A DNA stretch of 64,000 nt from contig JAQNBH010000012.1 in NCBI GenBank assembly GCA_028752905.1, positions 21,169,545-21,233,544 on the forward strand. The letters run 5' to 3'. The translations under genes and the position numbers were made by a program. The first letter of the stretch is position 1. The number at the start of each line of letters is the position of its first letter. The notes beneath the pieces were generated by a model. That model did no database searches, was not told the DNA's origin, and worked only from the letters and a program-made list of their open reading frames with translations. Positions 47,501 through 57,950 of the stretch are shown here, piece by piece. Origin of the DNA: Cladorhizidae sp. MBARI D1340-BT2 (Eukaryota; Porifera; Demospongiae; Poecilosclerida; Cladorhizidae).

Positions 47501-49643
47501 CATGCTAACTTCACTGCAAATCCTCACCCAGAGCCATCTTTAACTTGCTAACTTCACTGCAAATCCTCACCTGGAGCCATCTTTAACATGCTAACTTCAC
47601 TGCAAATCCTCACCCAGAGCCATCTTTAACTTGCTAACTTCACTGCAAATCCTCACCTGGAGCCATCTTTAACTTGCTAACTTCACTGCAGATCTTTACT
47701 AGAGCCAGCTTTAACTTGCTAACTTCACTGCAAATCCTCACCTGGAGCCATCTTTAACTTGCTAACTTCACTGCAAATCCTCACCTGGAGCCATCTTTAA
47801 CATGCTAACTTCACTCCTCACCTGGAGCCATCTTTAACTTGCTAACTTCACTGTAAATCCTCACCTGGAGCCATCTTTAACTTGCTAACTTCACTGCAAA
47901 TCCTCACCTGGAGCCATCTTTAACTTGCTAACTTCACTGCAGATCTTCACTAGAGCCAGCTTTAACTTGCTAACTTCACTGCAAATCCTCACCTGGAGCC
48001 ATCTTTAACTTGCTAACTTCACTGCAAATCCTCACCTAGAGCCATCTTTAACTTGCTAACTTCACTGCAAATCCTCACCTGGAGCCATCTTTAACATGCT
48101 AACTTCACTGCAAATCCTCACCCAGAGCCATCTTTAACTTGCTAACTTCACTGCAAATCCTCACCTAGAGCCATCTTTAACTTGCTAACTTCACTGCAAA
48201 TCCTCACCCAGAGCCATCTTTAACATGCTAACTTCACTGCAAATCCTCACCCAGAGCCATCTTTAACTTGCTAACTTCACTGTAAATCCTCACCTGGAGC
48301 CATCTTTAACATGCTAACTTCACTGCAAATCCTCACCCAGAGCCATCTTTAACTTGCTAACTTCACTGCAAATCCTCACCTGGAGCCATCTTTAACATGC
48401 TAACTTCACTGCAAATCCTCACCCAGAGCCATCTTTAACTTGCTAACTTCACTGCAAATCCTCACCTGGAGCCATCTTTAACTTGCTAACTTCACTGCAG
48501 ATCTTTACTAGAGCCAGCTTTAACTTGCTAACTTCACTGCAAATCCTCACCTGGAGCCATCTTTAACTTGCTAACTTCACTGCAAATCCTCACCTGGAGC
48601 CATCTTTAACATGCTAACTTCACTCCTCACCTGGAGCCATCTTTAACTTGCTAACTTCACTGTAAATCCTCACCTGGAGCCATCTTTAACTTGCTAACTT
48701 CACTGCAAATCCTCACCTGGAGCCATCTTTAACTTGCTAACTTCACTGCAGATCTTCACTAGAGCCAGCTTTAACTTGCTAACTTCACTGCAAATCCTCA
48801 CCTGGAGCCATCTTTAACTTGCTAACTTCACTGCAAATCCTCACCTAGAGCCATCTTTAATTTGCTATCTTCACTGCAAATCCTCACCTAGAGCCATCTT
48901 TAACTTGCTAACTTCACTGCAAATCCTCAACTGGAGCCATCTTTAACTTGCTATCTTCACTGCAAATCCTCACCTAGAGCCATCTTAAAGCTGGCTCTAG
49001 GTGAGGATTTGCAGTGAAGTTGGCAAGTTAAAGATGGCTCCAGGTGAGGATTTGCAGTGAAGTTAGCAAGTTAAAGATGGCTCTGGGTGAGGATTTGCAG
49101 TGAAGTTAGAAAGTTAAAGATGGCTCTGGGTGAGGATTTGCAGTGAAGTTAGAAAGTTAAACATGCTAACTTCACTGCAAATCCTAACCTACAGCCATCT
49201 TTAACTTCACTGCAAATCCTCACCTGGAGCCATCTTTAACATGCTAACTTCACTGCAAATCCTCACCCAGAGCCATCTTTAACTTGCTAACTTCACTGTA
49301 AATCCTCACCTGGAGCCATCTTTAACATGCTAACTTCACTGCAAATCCTCACCCAGAGCCATCTTTAACTTGCTAACTTCACTGCAAATCCTCACCTGGA
49401 GCCATCTTTAACATGCTAACTTCACTGCAAATCCTCACCCAGAGCCATCTTTAACTTGCTAACTTCACTGCAAATCCTCACCTAGAGCCATCTTTAACTT
49501 GCTAACTTCACTGCAAATCCTCACCCAGAGCCATCTTTAACATGCTAACTTCACTGCAAATCCTCACCCAGAGCCATCTTTAACTTGCTAACTTCACTGC
49601 AAATCCTCACCTGGAGCCATATTTAACATGCTAACTTCACTGC
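44511..49643. repeat. 5.1-kb satellite of 43-bp units
   Basis: About 119 copies of a 43-bp unit with core GAGCCATCTTTAACTTGCTA, then ACTTCACTGCAAATCCTCACC. Variants are CCTGGAG, CCTAGAG, CCCAGAG, AACATGC, AACTTTC and the diagnostic GCAGATCTTTACTAGAGCC. Marker units give block shifts of 1067 bp (46621 to 47688) and 809 bp (47688 to 48497). A patch at about 48985-49160 is in reverse orientation. Stops in all frames prevent any long open frame. Confidence 0.98.
48985..49160 (-). repeat. Inverted patch inside the 43-bp satellite
   Basis: About four units run in reverse, starting AAAGCTGGCTCTAGGTGAGG and ending near GAAGTTAGAAAGTTAAA. Their order of variants (GGCAAG, then CCAGG, then two CTGGG-AGAAAG units) is the exact reverse of the forward block at about 47180-47335, whose right flank (AACATGC ... 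CCTAACCTA) also follows the inverted patch. Both junctions fall in TTTAA/TTAAA. Confidence 0.93.
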
Positions 49644-50176
49644 ATCTTTGATTTGCTAATTCCACAAATGCTACCGGTGTATGCGACTAATGTGATTTAG
49701 AATAACAAGAGTTTTCAATGAAGCTACCCGTCATAACTGCCCGAGTAATTATTATTAGCTGTAGGTAAGTATAATGCATACACATCCGTCTGTTCATATT
49801 GTCACCTGCCAGCACCACTTAAAAATTAATTTTAAGGGTTGTGGCCAAGTGATTGGTGCGGCGACTGATGGCCACAGCTACTGCGGGTGGGAACAGAGAA
49901 AAGTAAGGAACAGAGGTGCTGTGCTCTAGCAACTCCAAGCTCTCCAGAAGTAGAGGAGGATTGAATTCTTGGAGTGAATAAGTGAGGTCGACCACCAGCT
50001 TGTACTATCCTAGAGGCACTGGGATATCATTGCTGGTGTCTATTGCCTGATATGTGGCCCAGAGATAGTGCAGCACTTTCCAGAGGCGCTAACTATCCAC
50101 GCCATTCCAACGGGTTATGACTAGATGCCTCAGGAGAATCTGTTCCAGATATTGCCTTCGGTTGGGTTAACTGGGT
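49644..50176. other. Unique spacer
   Basis: Single-copy DNA; no long frame, repeat or RNA gene recognised. Confidence 0.5.
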
Positions 50177-50465
50177 TGAGGCAAATTGAAGTAGGTCAAC
50201 AATAGCTCTATTGGGACACACACTGGACCAATAGCACACTGGGTGGAGGCAGGTTGAAGTAGGTTGACAATAGCTCTATGGGGACACACGCTGGACCAAC
50301 ACTACACTGGGATGAGGCAGGTTGAAGTAGGTTGACAATAGCTCTATGGGGACACACGCTGGACCAACACCACACTGGGTTGACCAGGTTGAAGTAGGTT
50401 GACAATAGCTCTATGGGGCACACACTGGACCAATAGCACACTGGGTGTAGGCAGGTTGACATAGC
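50177..50465. repeat. 67-bp tandem repeat, about 4 copies
   Basis: Copies of a unit of about 67 bp containing GTTGACAATAGCTCTATGGG, ACACACGCTGGACCAA and CACACTGGG. Edges are gradual, with diverged outer copies. Confidence 0.92.
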
Positions 50466-51217
50466 TCCAGGGGTTTCCCATCTTTCTATCTATCTATCTA
50501 TCTATATAAAGTTGAATATGCCTGGCTGGCTGCGTGTGTGTGTGTGTGTGGCTGTGTGTGTGTGTGTGTGTGTGGCTGTGTGTGTGTGCTTATGCCTGGC
50601 CAAATGCCTGAACCAATTTGAACCAAACTTGATGAGTAGGTCGGGGGGGGGGTAGATAAGGGGGAAAATTTAGTAATAACAATTTTGAAGAATTTTTTTT
50701 CCGTGTTGATGGTTGATTGAGAAAAACCACAGTTTTCATTTCTCAGAAAATTTTATGAAGTTGAAAAATTAATAGGTTTGAGTCTGTCTGTGTGTGCTGA
50801 TCAGCTGAATGATCTACATCAATCATTACTTTGTGATGTTCCTTTTCAGTTTTCATACAGCCTGATATTGCCCTTTCTGAACCTGCTCACACAACAGAGC
50901 ATGGGTATCTAATGTCCACTATAATACATTAGGCAGGTGTTGGCAGATTGTTATTAAAATGTAATTTCTTTCTGTATATAATTAGCACTTGACCTAAGCT
51001 ATTATTCACCTCTGCGTTCAGCACACCTACCATGTACGCAATGTTTGCGTCGTTATTACAATATCAGAGCTCTAGTCGAGACAGGGGCGAATGAAAGCAT
51101 GGGATTAATGACATTCATCGCCAAGACAGTAGCGGTTTATGAAGGTCTGCAGAGTTTCATTGCACATGACCTTCCTGGTGAGGTAGTGTGGGTGGGTGTG
51201 GGATGGCATCCAAGTCA
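50466..51217. other. Unique region with CTAT and GT microsatellites
   Basis: Contains (CTAT)n at about 50486-50505, (GT)n at about 50530-50590, a G-run near 50643 and unique DNA beyond. A plus frame from 51045 opens at TTG, includes LVETGANESMGLMTFIAKTV, and then runs into the 48-bp repeat; no family recognised. Confidence 0.5.
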
Positions 51218-51775
51218 CAAGCTTGCCTGCTCCACCAGGCCAGTGGTGTGTGATGGCTTAGCTATGAGCCTTCTTGCCTGCTCCACTAGGCCAGTGTGTG
51301 ATGGCTTGGCTATGAACCTTCTTGCCTGCCCCACTAGGCCAGTGTGTGATAGCTTGGCTATGAGCCTTCTTGCCTGCCCCACTAGGCCAGTGTGTGATAG
51401 CTTAGCTATGAGCCTTCTTGCCTGCTCCACTAGGCCAGTGTGTGATGGCTTGACGAGCCTTTCTTGCTGCTCCACCAGGCCAGTGTGTGATGCTTGGCTA
51501 CGAGATTTCTTGCCTGCTCCACTAGGCCAGTGTGTGTCGGCTTGGCTACGAGCCTTCTTGCCTGCTCCACTAGGCCAGTGTGTGATGGCTTGACGAGCCT
51601 TTCTTGCCTGCTCCACTAGGCCAGTGTGTATGGCTTGACGAGCCTTCTTGCCTGCTCCACTAGGCCAGTGTGTGATGGCTTGACGAGCCTTTCTTGCTGC
51701 TCCACTAGGCCAGTGTGTGATGGCTTGACGAGGCTTCTTGCCTGCTCCACTAGGCCAGTGTGTATGGCTTGGCTA
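51218..51775. repeat. 48-bp minisatellite array
   Basis: About 12 copies of a unit of 45-48 bp with core CTGCTCCACTAGGCCAGTGT and GTGATGGCTTGGCTATGAGC. Shortened units (GCTTGACGAGCC) dominate the right half. In-frame runs encode ACSTRPVCDGLAMSLL-type repeats in a 182-codon frame, most likely a by-product. Confidence 0.95.
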
Positions 51776-52039
51776 TGGACCTTGACCCATTATTTGTTCT
51801 ACAGTTTATTTTTATTATTTTTTAATTTTTTAATTTTTTAATTTTTAGTTTTCATCAGCCGAAATTGCAGAAGACACAGACACAGACGGATTAACCACGG
51901 CGATTGCTTGGGTATTTTTGATTGTTATGGGGAGGTGGGGCAGGGCAACATCGGGGTGAAGTATTTGGCCTGACAACAAAGCTGAATTCAAGTCTTGAAA
52001 TCATGTAGCAACCAATTCCCCACATCCCACCCTAGCTTG
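51776..52039. other. Short unique spacer, T-rich at left
   Basis: TTTTTAATTTTT-type tract at 51808-51850, then unique DNA. Nothing recognised. Confidence 0.5.
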
Positions 52040-52480
52040 AGGTATACTGCAATGTTGGTTGAGGGGTACTACAACATGTCGAGGGGTCGTACAATATTGG
52101 CTAAGGGGTACTGGAACATGGGTTGAGGGGTACTGCAATATTGGCTGGGGTGTATTGCAATATAGGATGAGGGGTATTGGTCAAGTAGTACTGCAACATG
52201 GGTTTGGGGGTATGGCAACATATGAGGGGTGTTGCAAAATGGGTCGATGGATACTGCAATATTGGCCGAGGGGTACTGTAACATAGATTGATGAGTTGAG
52301 GGGTTCTTCATCGTAGATTGAGAGGTACTGCACCGTTCAGGGGTACTGAAACATGAGTTGAAGGTTTCTTCATCGTATATTGAGGGGTACTGCAAAGTAG
52401 ATTGAGGGGTACTGCAACATAGATTGAGGGGTACTGCAAAACAAGAGTTGAGGGTTTCTTCATCATAGATTGAACTGAGG
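52040..52480. repeat. Degenerate about 22-bp minisatellite
   Basis: About 20 irregular copies of a short unit of the form TTGAGGGGTACTGCAACAT, with insertions such as GGTTTCTTCATCGTAGA. Heavy divergence and length variation indicate an old or slowly homogenised array, unlike most neighbours. Confidence 0.9.
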
Positions 52481-52634
52481 GATATTATTTTGTTTTACTA
52501 CTAGCTCAGCCAAGCTGAAGAACAAATATGGGTGGAATTTTAGTTAGCCTAGTTGATGGTTTGAATAACAAACAACATATACTATGTTCATGATTGGGGG
52601 CGGAGAAAGGCACAATAAGTGATTAAGAAGGGGG
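52481..52634. other. Short unique spacer
   Basis: Unique DNA, nothing recognised. Confidence 0.5.
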
Positions 52635-52924
52635 TTACCCTGTGAGCTGGTGCAGTGCTTCTAGCATTGCCCCGCAGAGGACACCGACACTTAATACTGA
52701 CGAGTCACTTACCAACCAACACATATGCACAAAAGTAACCAATCTCTCACAAGGGTGGATATCTGCTAGGCTAGCTGGAAGTGCCAATTCAGACTTGCAA
52801 ATAATTGAACTGCTGGAATAGAGAGCTTGGGGAGAGCCAATGTGAAGACCACATCTGCAAATCGTGTAGTTGTTCACAATGGAAGGGACACTGACTTTCA
52901 GGCAGGAACCCCCAATCATCAACT
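52635..52924 (-). CDS. Candidate minus-strand frame, related to 55864-56094
   Basis: A 95-codon minus-strand frame in unique DNA. It contains YTICRCGLHIGSPQALYSSS, SIICK and LALPASLADIH. The frame at 56094-55864 has a similar order (ICRC, LY, NSSVIC, GPASLLHEIH). Conserved Cys and Ser positions with diverged DNA hint at related exons of one unknown family, possibly extracellular given the Cys pattern. No signal peptide, splice sites or known domain can be supported. Confidence 0.25.
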
Positions 52925-54147
52925 ACACTTAACAAATAGAGGCTAGAACCTGTTTCATATGGACACTTGCTTAGCTACCAATGTGTATGGAATTGCACAC
53001 AAATAGAGTCTAGAACCAGTGCTTCATGGACACTTACTTAGCTACCAATGTGTATGGAATTGCAACAAGTAGAGGCTGGAACCAGTGCTTCATATGGACA
53101 CTTGCTTAGCTAACAATGTGTATGGAATTGCAACAAATAGAGTCTAGAACCAGTGCTTCATATGGACACTTGCTTAGCTAACAATGTGTATGGAATTGCA
53201 ACAAGTAGAGGCTGGAACCAGTGCTTCATATGGACACTTGCTTAGCTACCAATGTGTATGGAATTGCAACAAATAGAGTCTAGAACCAGTTCTTTATATG
53301 GACACTTGCTTAGCTAACAATGTGTATGGAATTGCAACAAATAGAGTCTAGAACCAGTTCTTCATGGACACTTGCTTAGCTAACAATGTGTATGGAATTG
53401 CAACAAATAGAGTCTAGAACCAGTTCTTTATATGGACACTTGCTTAGCTAACAATGTGTATGGAATTGCAACAAATAGAGTCTAGAACCAGTTCTTCATA
53501 TGGACACTTGCTTAGCTACCAACGTGTATGGAATTGCAACAAGTAGAGGCTGGAACCAGTGCTTCATATGGACACTTGCTTAGCTACCAACGTGTATGGA
53601 ATTGCAACAAGTAGAGGCTGGAACCAGTTCTTCATATGGACACTTGCTTAGCTAACAATGTGTATGGAATTGCAACAAATAGAGTCTAGAACCAGTTCTT
53701 CATATGGACACTTGTTAGCTACCAATGTGTATGGAATTGCAACAAATAGAGTCTAGAACCAGTTCTTTATATGGACACTTGCTTAGCTACCAATGTGTAT
53801 GGAATTGCAACAAGTAGAGGCTGGAACCAGTTCTTCATATGGACACTTGCTTAGCTACCAACGTGTATGGAATTGCAACAAATAGAGTCTAGAACCAGTT
53901 CTTCATATGGACACTTGCTTAGCTACCAACGTGTATGGAATTGCAACAAATAGAGTCTAGAACCAGTTCTTTATATGGACACTTGCTTAGCTACCAACGT
54001 GTATGGAATTGCAACAAATAGAGGCTGGAACCAGTGCTTCATGGACACTTGCTTAGCTACCAACGGGTATGGAATTGCAACAAATAGAGTCTAGAACCAG
54101 TTCTTCATATGGACACTTGCTTAGCTACCAACGTGTATGGAATTGCA
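52925..54147. repeat. 68-bp minisatellite array
   Basis: About 18 copies of a unit of 64-68 bp containing TATGGACACTTGCTTAGCTA, then GTGTATGGAATTGCAACAA and TAGAGTCTAGAACCAGT. Two linked subtypes occur: AAATAGAGTCTAGAACC and AAGTAGAGGCTGGAACC. A short form lacks TATA/CATA before TGGACAC. Confidence 0.97.
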
Positions 54148-54448
54148 GGCTGAGCTGGAATAATAATGGCACAAAAATGAGTAGGAGTGAGGGCCCGCCA
54201 TTAGCCAGCATCCATATCCACTGTGGTTATTCACCGCCGAACTAGATAACATCAATTGCCGAGCATCTCAAATGGGTGTTGGCTAATATCATCAACACAG
54301 GGTATCATCAACACAGGGTGCGGCAAATCACAGAAAGTAGGTGGAGCTTAGTCTTAGCAGACACAGAAATGCCTCGCATGTTGTATCGATTATCGGAGAG
54401 AGAGTGCGCGTATGTTTGTATGGATGGGGGAAGCTCTAGCACACATGA
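54148..54448. other. Unique spacer
   Basis: Single-copy DNA with a plus frame of 70 codons (54276-54488) that ends in the next array; no family recognised. Confidence 0.45.
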
Positions 54449-55184
54449 TGACTGTCTAGTGCACTGCAATGATGTCTACACTGTCTAGTACACTGCAATG
54501 ATGTCTACACTGTCTAGTACACTGCAATGATGTCTACACTGTCTAGTACACTGCAATGATGTCTACACTGTCTAGTACACTGCAATGATGTCTACACTGT
54601 CTAGTACACTGCAATGATGTCTACACTGTCTAGTACACTGCAATGATGTCTACACTGTCTAGTACACTGCAATGATGTCTACACTAGTACACTGCAATGA
54701 TGTCTACACTGTCTAGTACACTGCAATGATGTCTACACTGTCTAGTACACTGCAATGATGTCTACACTGTCTAGTACACTGCAATGATGTCTACACTAGT
54801 ACACTGCAATGATGTCTACACTGTCTAGTACACTGCAATGATGTCTACACTGTCTAGTACACTGCAATGATGTCTACACTGTCTAGTACACTGCAATGAT
54901 GTCTACACTGTCTAGTACACTGCAATGATGTCTACACTAGTACACTGCAATGATGTCTACACTAGTACACTGCAATGATGTCTACACTGTCTAGTACACT
55001 GCAATGATGTCTACACTGTCTAGTACACTGCAATGATGTCTACACTGTCTAGTACACTGCAATGATGTCTACACTGTCTAGTACACTGCAATAATGTCTA
55101 CACTGTCTAGTACACTGCAATGATGTCTACACTGTCTAGTACACTGCAATGATGTCTACACTAGTACACTGCAATGATGTCTAC
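54449..55184. repeat. 29-bp minisatellite with 25-bp deletion form
   Basis: About 26 copies of a 29-bp unit with core CTAGTACACTGCAATGATGT followed by CTACACTGT. Five or six units are the same 4-bp-shorter form (CTACACTAGTACAC), so that deletion was propagated by duplication. Otherwise almost no variation, so the array is young or strongly homogenised. Confidence 0.98.
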
Positions 55185-55431
55185 TGTCCCTCCTTGAAAG
55201 ACATGGAGTTAGAGGAATAGAACATGTACAAGAACTGTGAATATGCTCCAGCACTTATGGTGAGGGATGCCAATGGAATTTACCTCAAACTGGTTCATTA
55301 AAGGAAAAACTCGAGAACTTCACACGATACTCGAGTTCACTTCCATGCTTCTCTTTGGCATTACATCATTGCAATGACAACATTTTGTCATAACTGTACA
55401 GATCAGAGCTTCAGCTGGTTAGAGGCAGGAC
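55185..55431. other. Unique spacer
   Basis: Single-copy DNA; no gene recognised. Confidence 0.5.
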
Positions 55432-55765
55432 AGAGTGGCTATGGCTTGGACTGGGTAGTGGCTAGGGTTAGGTTCAAGGCGGTGGCTAGATTTAGGGCCG
55501 GGGAAGTGGCAAGGATTAGGACCGGGGCAGTAGCAGGGTTAGGGCCAGGACGATGGCTAGATTAGGACCAGTGCATGGCTAGGATAAGAACCAGGGTGGT
55601 GGGTTAGGGATTAGGGCATGGTTAGGGCCAGGGCAGTGGCTAGGATAAGAACCAGGGTGGTGGGCTAGGGATTAGGGCATGGTTAGGGCCAGGGCAGTGG
55701 CTAGAACCAGAGTGGTGGCTAGGATTAGAGCCAGGGCATGGCTAAAGTTAGGACAAACAAGACCA
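55432..55765. repeat. Degenerate telomere-like repeat in reverse orientation
   Basis: Irregular units built from GTGGCTAGGGTTAGG, TTAGGGCCGGGG and GGCCAGGGCAGTGGCTAGGA. These are the reverse complement of the 24-bp unit at 36772-38592, in diverged form. Duplicated sub-blocks occur at about 55575-55640 and 55640-55700. Confidence 0.85.
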
Positions 55766-55863
55766 GCCAGAAGTTGCCATAGCAACATGAACCCCTGTAC
55801 ATTTGCCCATAGCAGCATAAACCAGGCACTCCGGCCAGAGGACTTGGAGCTCAGAGTCTGAAC
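55766..55863. other. Short unique spacer
   Basis: Unique DNA, nothing recognised. Confidence 0.5.
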
Positions 55864-56100
55864 TTATTCCAATAATGATGACATCATTAAATATTGGTCG
55901 ATGATGATGTGTGATTCAGACAAACTGAGCTGGTGCTCTACTCTGGCATAATGAATTTCATGTAGCAGGCTAGCTGGCCCAGAGAGATGACAGATGACTG
56001 AACTGTTGCAGAGCATAGCATACAGTGTCATGAGTGGGACATCGCATCTACAAATTTGCCTGGTCCCTAGTGATTGCACTCTCGGGCAGGACATGTAGTC
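55864..56100 (-). CDS. Candidate minus-strand frame, related to 52635-52924
   Basis: A 76-codon minus-strand frame beginning MSCPRVQSLGTRQICRC. The order SC, ICRC, LY, SSVIC, PASL and IH parallels the frame at 52635-52924. The DNA shares pieces such as CCAGCTAGCCT. Function unknown; a possible second member of an unrecognised family. Confidence 0.25.
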   Translation of the reverse strand, partial: DYMSCPRVQSLGTRQICRCDVPLMTLYAMLCNSSVICHLSGPASLLHEIHYARVEHQLSLSESHIIIDQYLMMSSLLE

Positions 56101-57424
56101 ACAACTAATGAGTGAAGGTTAGAAGTGTGAATTCATGTGGGCTTAATAAATAAAAAAGTAGGTGTCACATAGGCGTCGACCAACCAGTATACTGACCTAC
56201 AAGGATGACTCCTGAGTATATAGTATTGTTTGACACACCTGGCATTAACTCGCAGATCTTGGTGAGTAACGCCATGAGGTGTCAACCATAGCAAAGAGAG
56301 AGAGGGAGGAGAGGAGAGGGAAGGAAAGAGAGGAGGGAAGGAAAGAGAGGAGGGAAGGAGGTAGACGGGGGGAGAGCCACACATTCATTTTATCATGAAA
56401 AGGCCTGGGCCTATCTTAGCTCTGGTCTGTCTTAGTCCTGGGCTTCCTTAGTCCTTTGCTTATCTTGGTCCTGGGCCTGTTTTCAGGGCCTATCTTAGTC
56501 TTAGTACAGATGGTTGACTCTACAGTACCTCCATGAAGAACCTGGACTTGCTCAACATTAGCACCATGCTGAAGCAATTACAACATGTCAGGGTCTAGTT
56601 AGGCACTGCACAGCACAGTGAACTCTGAACTGAACTAGGCTGCTCATACATAAATTCATGAATGGAGACTCCACCTACTAAGTGTTCCATCAATTTCAGA
56701 GCATCCATGTCATAATTATAATTATTATTTCCAGTAGGTACAGACACAAACATTGACATTATCTAGTACTGTTCAGGAACTATCTATAACAAGCTTGTAA
56801 GCTACAAATTTCAACATGACCAGTATGTGTATATCCCATGTCTGATATGTGAAAGTACATTAGTGAAGGACTGCCTCCTCTCAGATAATAGCAGGAGCCA
56901 GTTGGTCTGGTTGTGTTGTTAGGTGCTTGCTAATTTGGACCTTGCTCACAACATCGAAGCAACAGCAGGAATCTCTGGGCCTAGTCCAGGGGGGAGAGAG
57001 GAGTGGATAACACTATGACCAAATATGTGTTACCAAAGCAGCCCATGTCATTTACAAATTTCTCAGACTGGGATGGTGCCTGGGGTGTAATATAAAAATG
57101 TTCCAGTGTCTCACACGCATGAACTCTGAACCTAGCGTAGATAAAAGAAAGCAATGGGAGGTTTTGATCCCTTGGGGTCTTTGTCATGTCTGTGTGTTGC
57201 ATGTTGGTATTGGGGGAAGGCGGAGGTGGCTTTGATCCACGGGATGAATTTATGTCCTTAATTTTAGAACATGCGAGTGAGTGGAGTGTGTCAGCCAGTC
57301 CTGACAAGTGCAGCGTGCAGGCTATAAATGTGGGCACTCGATCAACCCTCTCCGGTGAAGTCTTTTAAACTTTCTGAGAGACAGGTGTGAACTGCATTGT
57401 GGGGTATATCTCGGTAGATCTTGG
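56101..57424. other. Unique region, no gene recognised
   Basis: Mostly unique DNA with a GA-rich tract (56296-56362) and a short repeat of CTTAGTCCTGGGC-like phrases (56400-56500). A minus frame of 118 codons (57337-56981) and an overlapping plus frame (57186-57368) are both open; I cannot support either. Confidence 0.45.
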
Positions 57425-57556
57425 AGGGTTATAAATGGCATGATTTGGAGCCATCTTAGAGGATTATAGGTGGCATGATCTGGAATCTTAAGAGGATTAT
57501 AAGCGGCATGATTAGGAGCAATCTTAGAGGATTATAAGTGGCATGATTTGGAGCCA
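57425..57556. repeat. About 35-bp tandem repeat, about 4 copies
   Basis: Units with GGCATGATTTGGAGCCATCT and TAGAGGATTATAAGTG; copies vary (TAAGAGG, GATTAGGAGC). Confidence 0.88.
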
Positions 57557-57639
57557 TGGGAACGCTTGTCCGATGCTGTTGCAGTTCCTGGGACCTCGCC
57601 AGATCCCTGGGATAGGTAGGATTATCCTGGGATATTCCT

Positions 57640-57730
57640 AGCCCTAATATATCCTAACCTAAGCCCTAGCCTCTAGAATGGCCCTAGCCCTAGTACCCTC
57701 TAGCCCTGGAAATGCTCCTAGCCCTTGATT
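57640..57730. repeat. CCTAGCCCTA-rich degenerate stretch
   Basis: Short phrases CCTAACCTAAGCCCTAGCC, GGCCCTAGCCCTAG and CTAGCCCTGG resemble degraded pieces of the 24-bp telomere-like unit, in the plus orientation. Confidence 0.6.
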
Positions 57731-57950
57731 CCAGTATCCATGCGGTATAGTCAGTCACTTTCACTAGGGACATCCTGGGATAATCCTAAGTACCCTAGGA
57801 TACAAGTACTCCAGTATTCATGCTGTATAGTCAGTCACCCTCTCTAGGGACATCTCGGGATAGTCCCAAGTACCCTAGGATACAAGCTAGTGCTCCAGTA
57901 TCCATGCTGTATAGTCAGTCACCCTCGCCAGGGACATCCCAGGATAGCCT
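57731..57950. repeat. About 75-80-bp tandem repeat, three copies
   Basis: Three diverged copies of a unit containing TGCTGTATAGTCAGTCACCC, TAGGGACATC and TAAGTACCCTAGGATACAAG. Confidence 0.9.

Noticed and set aside
42806..49643. Common origin of the two 43-bp arrays
   Set aside because: They share the period but only a short CACTGC word; the equal length appears coincidental.
50515..50640. A Helitron or other element end near the GT repeat
   Set aside because: No diagnostic end such as a CTRR terminus with hairpin could be identified.
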